NCBI GenBank assembly: GCA_032358165.1
Contig: JAALGY010000014.1
Span: forward strand, 992,001 to 1,056,000
Direction of reading: 5' to 3'
Origin: Diplosphaera chodatii
Lineage: Eukaryota > Chlorophyta > Trebouxiophyceae > Prasiolales > Stichococcaceae
DNA length: 64,000 nucleotides
The notes below the pieces were generated by a model that ran no database searches, was not told the origin of the DNA, and worked only from the letters and a program-made list of their open reading frames with translations. Of this stretch, positions 59,801 to 64,000 are shown in pieces; the first letter of the stretch is position 1, and each line of letters starts with the position of its first letter. The translations under genes were made by a program, and so were the position numbers.

Positions 59801-60361
59801 GCAAGGCGCTGATGTGGTGTGCCCACCTGACTTGCCCAGCTGGATGCGGTCATTTGTGCGCGCCGCGACGCCGCCCTCTGCCACCTCTGCCACAGGGTTC
59901 CTTGCTCCCGCCCCGCCATATGCGTCATAGGCAGACGCACGGCACAGCGGCTGAGCTGGCAGCTGGTCGCCGTATGACGCGGCGGCTGCGGCGTCTCCAG
60001 GGCGCAGCATGCCAGGCAGCAGGATGCCGGCTGCAGCGCCCATCGCCAGGGCGTCCCGCCGTGAGCGCTGCGCCTGCTGCGGCGGTTGCTGCTCGGCGGC
60101 AGACACAGCTGCCTGCATGCCACATCGGCAGCCCTTGCAATCTGGCCATCTCACAGCAGTGCAAACGTGACTCATTGGCATGACTAGCCGTGCAACACTC
60201 AGCCTCCAGGATATTGACAAGTCCTCAGCATGCATTGCATGCCGTACCTTCAGCATGCTGTGTCTTGCATGCCGCGGCTTACTACGGATCGCGACGAATG
60301 GCCGCTGCTGCTGAGTCTTGCATGCCGATGTCTGACGAGACAAAACGCTTCCAGCGCTCAT
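56847..60361 (-). CDS. Plastid-targeted aldo-keto reductase
   Basis: About eleven exons. The start is ATG at 60361 ([20 protein letters not shown]). The presequence looks bipartite: a basic Ser/Arg-rich transit part, then [20 protein letters not shown], a twin-arginine plus hydrophobic stretch typical of thylakoid-lumen targeting. The AKR domain begins [18 protein letters not shown]. The catalytic tetrad is visible: Asp in VSLIDTAE and Tyr in [10 protein letters not shown] (joined across an intron), Lys in [10 protein letters not shown], and His in [10 protein letters not shown]. Later blocks are [59 protein letters not shown] and the terminal [20 protein letters not shown], ending FEKW. It resembles plant chloroplast AKRs such as At1g06690. 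The substrate is unknown, although NADPH dependence is expected. A lumenal location for an NADPH enzyme would be unusual. Confidence 0.9.
57060..57160. repeat. Duplicated exon end flanking telomere-type repeats in the AKR gene
   Basis: The 37-base string ggacctgctgcctccttggc and on to ttcttgg occurs at 57060-57096 and 57124-57160, with one mismatch. The second copy is the true exon end ([10 protein letters not shown] plus donor). Between the copies lies gggtttagggtttagggttt (57095-57114), nearly three TTTAGGG units. The first copy is intronic. Confidence 0.9.
58621..58636. repeat. Interstitial telomere-type motif at an AKR donor site
   Basis: ccctaaaccctaaacc on the plus strand, read on the gene strand as GGTTTAGGGTTTAGGG. 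It directly follows the GTGGG donor of the exon ending NDAFVK. Two exact units. Confidence 0.85.
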
Positions 60362-61043
60362 GCTTATTGTGTCCACGCTGCACCTCTGCTGTTGATGACA
60401 GCTTCGGGACAGGGGATCTCGCTATACCGAGAATGCGCAGACACGCAAACAAGCTGTAGCTGGTACACACCGTTTACATCGATAAGGGTATGCACGCAAC
60501 CGTATGCAAACTGGGCATTGGCATCAATGCAGCCATGCGAGGCCACATCACCAGCCGAATAACCTGCCCTGTAGCAACCATGCCTGCTCTTGCTGCTGCT
60601 GCTCTGGGGCTGTGCATTCTCACATTCCAGTTGTTGCCAGCTGACGCCACGCGATGCCCGTAGTGCTGTGCAAGCGTGTGTCCTGGAGTAGTGTTACAAC
60701 ACATACTGTTACTTTGTCCATGACATCGATGCTCCAGTTGGTATGCCTGTATGTTGCTGCATGTTTGTCCCCGCTGTTCCCTGACGCAGCAGCATGCGCC
60801 GACCCCGCAGCAAGCATCAAGCAGGTGGCCCAGGACTGTCTGCGACTGAACCTCGTGCAGCTGCTAGGGGTGCAGGGCTGGGGGATCAGGGCCGCAGGCT
60901 GCTGGCAGTGGCTGCAGGGGCCGGGGGCCAGCCCAGCTGACGATAGCAGGTGCCGAGGGTTTTGTCGCTCCCACTGACTTGTCCAACGACATCCTCAGGC
61001 GCCAGGCTCTCCAGGTTCGGGGATGTCACTGTTGCATGGCTGC
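60362..61043. other. Intergenic region between Cpn60 3' end and AKR 5' end
   Basis: Same-strand gap expected to contain the Cpn60 3' UTR and the AKR promoter. A TGTAA element on the minus strand near 60693, about 350 bases after the Cpn60 stop, could be its poly(A) signal. Nothing else was recognised. Confidence 0.4.
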
Positions 61044-64000
61044 CTAGTATCCGCCCATGGCGTCTGCGCCTGCTGGTGCGCCGACAGGCTCTGGCTCTGG
61101 GATGTCTGTCACCACCACATCCGACATCAGGAAGGTCCTGGCCACGCTGGCGGCGTTCTCCAACGCGCACCGGACCACCTTGGCGGGGTCGATGATGCCG
61201 GCTGCAAACATGTCCTCGTACGCGCCGGTGGCCGCGTTGAAGCCCACCTTCGTGTCGCTGCTCTCCACCACCTTTTGTACGACCACGGAGCCGTTGGTGC
61301 CGGCGTTGCGCGCGATGAGCTTCAGGCTGTAGGGCAGCGCCCGGCGCACGATCTCCGCGCCCACCCGCTGCTCCTCGTTCTCCAGGCCGGACTGTGGACA
61401 TCAAAAAAGGGTTGTCAGAACATAGTCGCACCGGTCTAGCTTTGGGGCAAGCATATTTCAGCCTTCTTTGCTGCCATGTGCTGCCAAACTGAGCAGCATC
61501 CTGCTGTTCCCAGCATGGGAGAACAAGACTGATGTATGCATTGGTAGTGTGGGGAATTGTGGATTGCCAGCGCGTTTTGGCGCTGACAAAATGGCTGAGC
61601 ATGGGCAGATGCGCCAAGCTACTGAAAAGAAACAACGCCGCACCTTGACCTCGTTGGTGCGCTGGTTGAGGCACAGCAGGGGGCAGGCTAAGGAATGAGG
61701 GGCAACATCCAATATATGTCGCCACCTTGATCTCGTCGATGTGCTGGCTGAGGCGCAGCAGCGCGCAGCCGCCGCCCACGACGATGCCCTCCTCCACCGC
61801 GGCCTTGGTGGCGTTGAGCGCGTCCTCCACCTAGGTGCAGGAGTGGCATGTCTTCTGAGAACTGCTGCTCCTTACCAGCAAGTGGACCGTAGAGGCAACA
61901 ATGCAGGCAAGGTGCAGTTGTCAACGATCAAGGGCGACTTTAGAGATGGAGGATGTACTTGACAGTGAACTCCCGTTCACAAGGTGACTTGCGGTGAGTT
62001 GGTGTGACAGACCAACAGCACTCACCCGCAGCTTCTTCTCCTTCAGCTCAACCTCCGTGGTGGCGCCGACCTGGCAGCAGGCAGCAGGGAGCCCCTCAGC
62101 GCAGGCGCAAGCAGGTGCAGCTGCATGAACGCATCTGCAGACGGCCCCTGGCAGGACCGGGTGCCGGTGTCGCCTGGCGTGATGTCCTGGGGATGACGGC
62201 AGGCTCAGGGGCAGCACCCAGCCCAGGTGAACAAAAATTTGGCCGGGCAGTCAGCATGCCACACCTGGATGATGGCAACGCCGCCCGCCAGGCGCGCGAT
62301 GCGCTCGTTCAGCTTTTCCCGCTCGTAGTCCAGCTCGGTGCTCTCCAGCAGCGTACGGATCTGCTTCACGCGCGCCTGCACCGCTGCCTGCTCCACGCAA
62401 GGCAAACACACATCAGCCGCAGAGTTCAGTTGATGGCGGGCTGATGGTCAGCTTGACAGCTGGGCGAGACAGGCGGTGCAGATAACATACCTCGCTGCTG
62501 CCGTCGCCGACAATGGTGGTGGCCTCCTTGCTGACCTCCACCTTGGCTGCGGTGCCCAGCACCTCCTCCCCAACCTGTGCAAGCAGGAAATTCAAATCGG
62601 GCTGACCTGCCATGTTCGCTGCATTGGCTGCATCAAGCTGGTCCTGTGCCCTTCCCAGGCTGCAACGCTTACATACACCAGCGGCCAGCGCTGTACGAGA
62701 CCGATCCGCAGGTGCGCATGCCTCTACTGATAGATGCCTAACCATGCTGTATGTTCACACGAAGCACTATCTTTGCACCTTGTCCAGCGCGAGGCCGAGC
62801 TCCTCCTTGATGACCTGCGCGCCGGTCAGGATGGCGATGTCCTCCAGGTAGCTGGACTTGCGCTCGCCGAAGCCGGGCGCCTTGACCGCGCACACCTGCG
62901 CAGCCGGGGGAGCGGCACGTGAGCTGCCATGCTGACGAAGCAGCCGCCTGTGCCTGTTGGTGACACAGCTGGCACAGCCCACTGTCGCGGTGCATGCCTT
63001 GGCGCATCCTGCTGGCCCGCACCAACTCTGCGCCCCTAGGGCACAGTGTCCACTCGGTGTCATTTTGACGCAGTACAGAATCCAATGCTGCCCGTTCCAG
63101 TCCTCGCAACGGTGCAAACATGGATAGTGAAAGGAAGGAAGAAAAGGTGGGACACAACTTCCTCCGTCACCCTGTGGCTGCCGCGCATGTGGTGCTGCCA
63201 TTCCAGTTACCTAAGACTGGTGTGCCGTCCGGTTCCCTCAAATGGTTTGGACATGTGTTTTGGCATCACCTTGAGGGTGCCGCGCAGCTTGTTGACGACC
63301 AGCGTGGCAAGCGCCTCCTGCTCGATGTCCTCCGCCATGATCAGCAGCGGGAAGCCGCCGCGGATGGCGGACTCCAGGATGCCCACCATGTCGCGCGCGG
63401 TGCTGATCTTCTTGTCCACCAGCAGGATGCGGCAGTTCTCAAAGTCCGCCACCTGGGCGCAGCGAGAGTGGAGTGGTGTCTTTGAACCCCAGAGTGATAC
63501 AAGCAGCTGAACTGCCTCTATGCCTGCCTGCCAGGTCTCCCTGATGTCATACAATGCTGCATGGGACGCATGCAGAGTTCGAGGTGCACGTCCAAAATCG
63601 TCATCAGCGTTGTCAGTACCATGGGGACAGCAGCAGAGATGCAAGCCAAAGAAGCTGCCATGCTGCAGCAGTGCGCTGCTGCTTGGGGCTGCTCACGAAG
63701 GTGCAGTCGTTGTCAACCCTCGGTAACAGAAAGCAGGTCGCCATGCGCTGGTCGGTCATAACATAGGATAGGGGGGAGACATAGCAGCGATCGGACTCAT
63801 GCCCTTCACCACCTAACTATGCTGTTTGAGTCCTCAAGTCCAGCTCACCATGCGCTCGGGGTCGGTCACGAAGCAGGGGGGGATGTACCCGCAAACAGAC
63901 TGGCATGCCCTTCTTCGCATTTGATTCACCGACTACTGACTCCCGAACTCACCATGCGCTCGGGGTCCGTCACGAAGTAGGGGGAGATGTAGCCGCGGTC
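61044..64000 (-). CDS. CPN60B: Chloroplast chaperonin Cpn60, beta-type (5' end off the window)
   Basis: Partial: about the C-terminal three quarters is visible, from [16 protein letters not shown] at the right edge to [20 protein letters not shown] and TAG at 61044. Exons encode [20 protein letters not shown] and [20 protein letters not shown] (63450-63290), [20 protein letters not shown] (about 62890), [11 protein letters not shown] (about 62510), [19 protein letters not shown] (about 62320), [15 protein letters not shown] (about 62060) and [20 protein letters not shown] (61830, with the catalytic Asp of the GroEL EDAL motif). The last exon holds [20 protein letters not shown] and [20 protein letters not shown]. 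The Pro/Glu-rich C-terminus favours the plastid beta class. It folds stromal proteins such as Rubisco large subunit with Cpn20/Cpn10. The transit peptide lies outside the window. Two degenerate exon-end copies sit in introns. Confidence 0.93.
61642..61681 (-). repeat. Degenerate copy of a Cpn60 exon end
   Basis: The gene strand reads [12 protein letters not shown] followed by GTGCGG. This mirrors the true exon end [12 protein letters not shown] plus GTGGCG at 61723-61762, about 81 bases upstream in transcription order. It lies in the intron and is diverged, so it is probably older than the other echoes. Confidence 0.75.
63845..63892 (-). repeat. Degenerate copy of a Cpn60 exon end
   Basis: The copy reads CFVTDPERM followed by GTGAGC. 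It mirrors YFVTDPERM plus GTGAGT at 63949-63998, with a period of about 105 bases. A one-base deletion and a Tyr-to-Cys change mark it as non-coding. It keeps the donor but has no obvious acceptor of its own. Confidence 0.85.

Overview
This window comes from the nuclear genome of a green alga (Chlorophyta). The genes are intron-rich (up to about 20 short exons) and GC-rich, with GTGAG/GTGCG-type donors and GCAG acceptors. Several encode chloroplast or green-lineage proteins: PGR5, a chloroplast Cpn60 beta-type chaperonin, an aldo-keto reductase with a bipartite plastid presequence, an RWP-RK nitrogen regulator and a retinoblastoma-related protein. Short interstitial TTTAGGG telomere-type motifs suggest a lineage with plant-type telomeres, such as Sphaeropleales or Trebouxiophyceae, rather than the TTTTAGGG of Chlamydomonas. 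That placement is inference.

Layout. Positions 1-1395 are the edge of a segmental duplication: exon 1 of a second multicopper oxidase (body off the left end) plus a decayed 3' fragment of the RWP-RK gene. The intact counterparts follow: a CotA/bilirubin-oxidase-like multicopper oxidase (3149-9783, -) and a NIT2-like RWP-RK factor (10658-16118, -). Divergent from the latter is an FSP1/AIFM2-like NAD(P)H-quinone oxidoreductase (16736-20059, +). Next come PGR5 (21001-22431, -), a secreted Cys-rich/Pro-rich protein (23173-24396, -), a possible DUF3598-like gene (25109-27746, -), a small unknown coding block (28062-28318, +), the retinoblastoma-related gene (29226-38521, -), and an F-box-like/LRR gene (39271-44768, +). 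A large gene I do not recognise occupies about 47223-54900 (-). An aldo-keto reductase (56847-60361, -) and the 3' part of a Cpn60 gene (61044 to the right edge, -) close the window.

Functional themes: photosynthetic electron flow and redox chemistry (PGR5, FSP1-like, plastid AKR, multicopper oxidase), plastid protein folding (Cpn60), nitrogen control (RWP-RK) and cell-cycle control (RBR). There is no operon logic; these are independent eukaryotic genes. The most unusual structural signal is recurrent short local duplication (15-105 bp) at or near exon-intron boundaries in at least five genes, sometimes together with telomere-type repeats. No rRNA, tRNA, CRISPR array or complete transposon was recognised. 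Exon borders were read by eye from splice motifs and reading-frame continuity. Only PGR5 was fully phase-checked.
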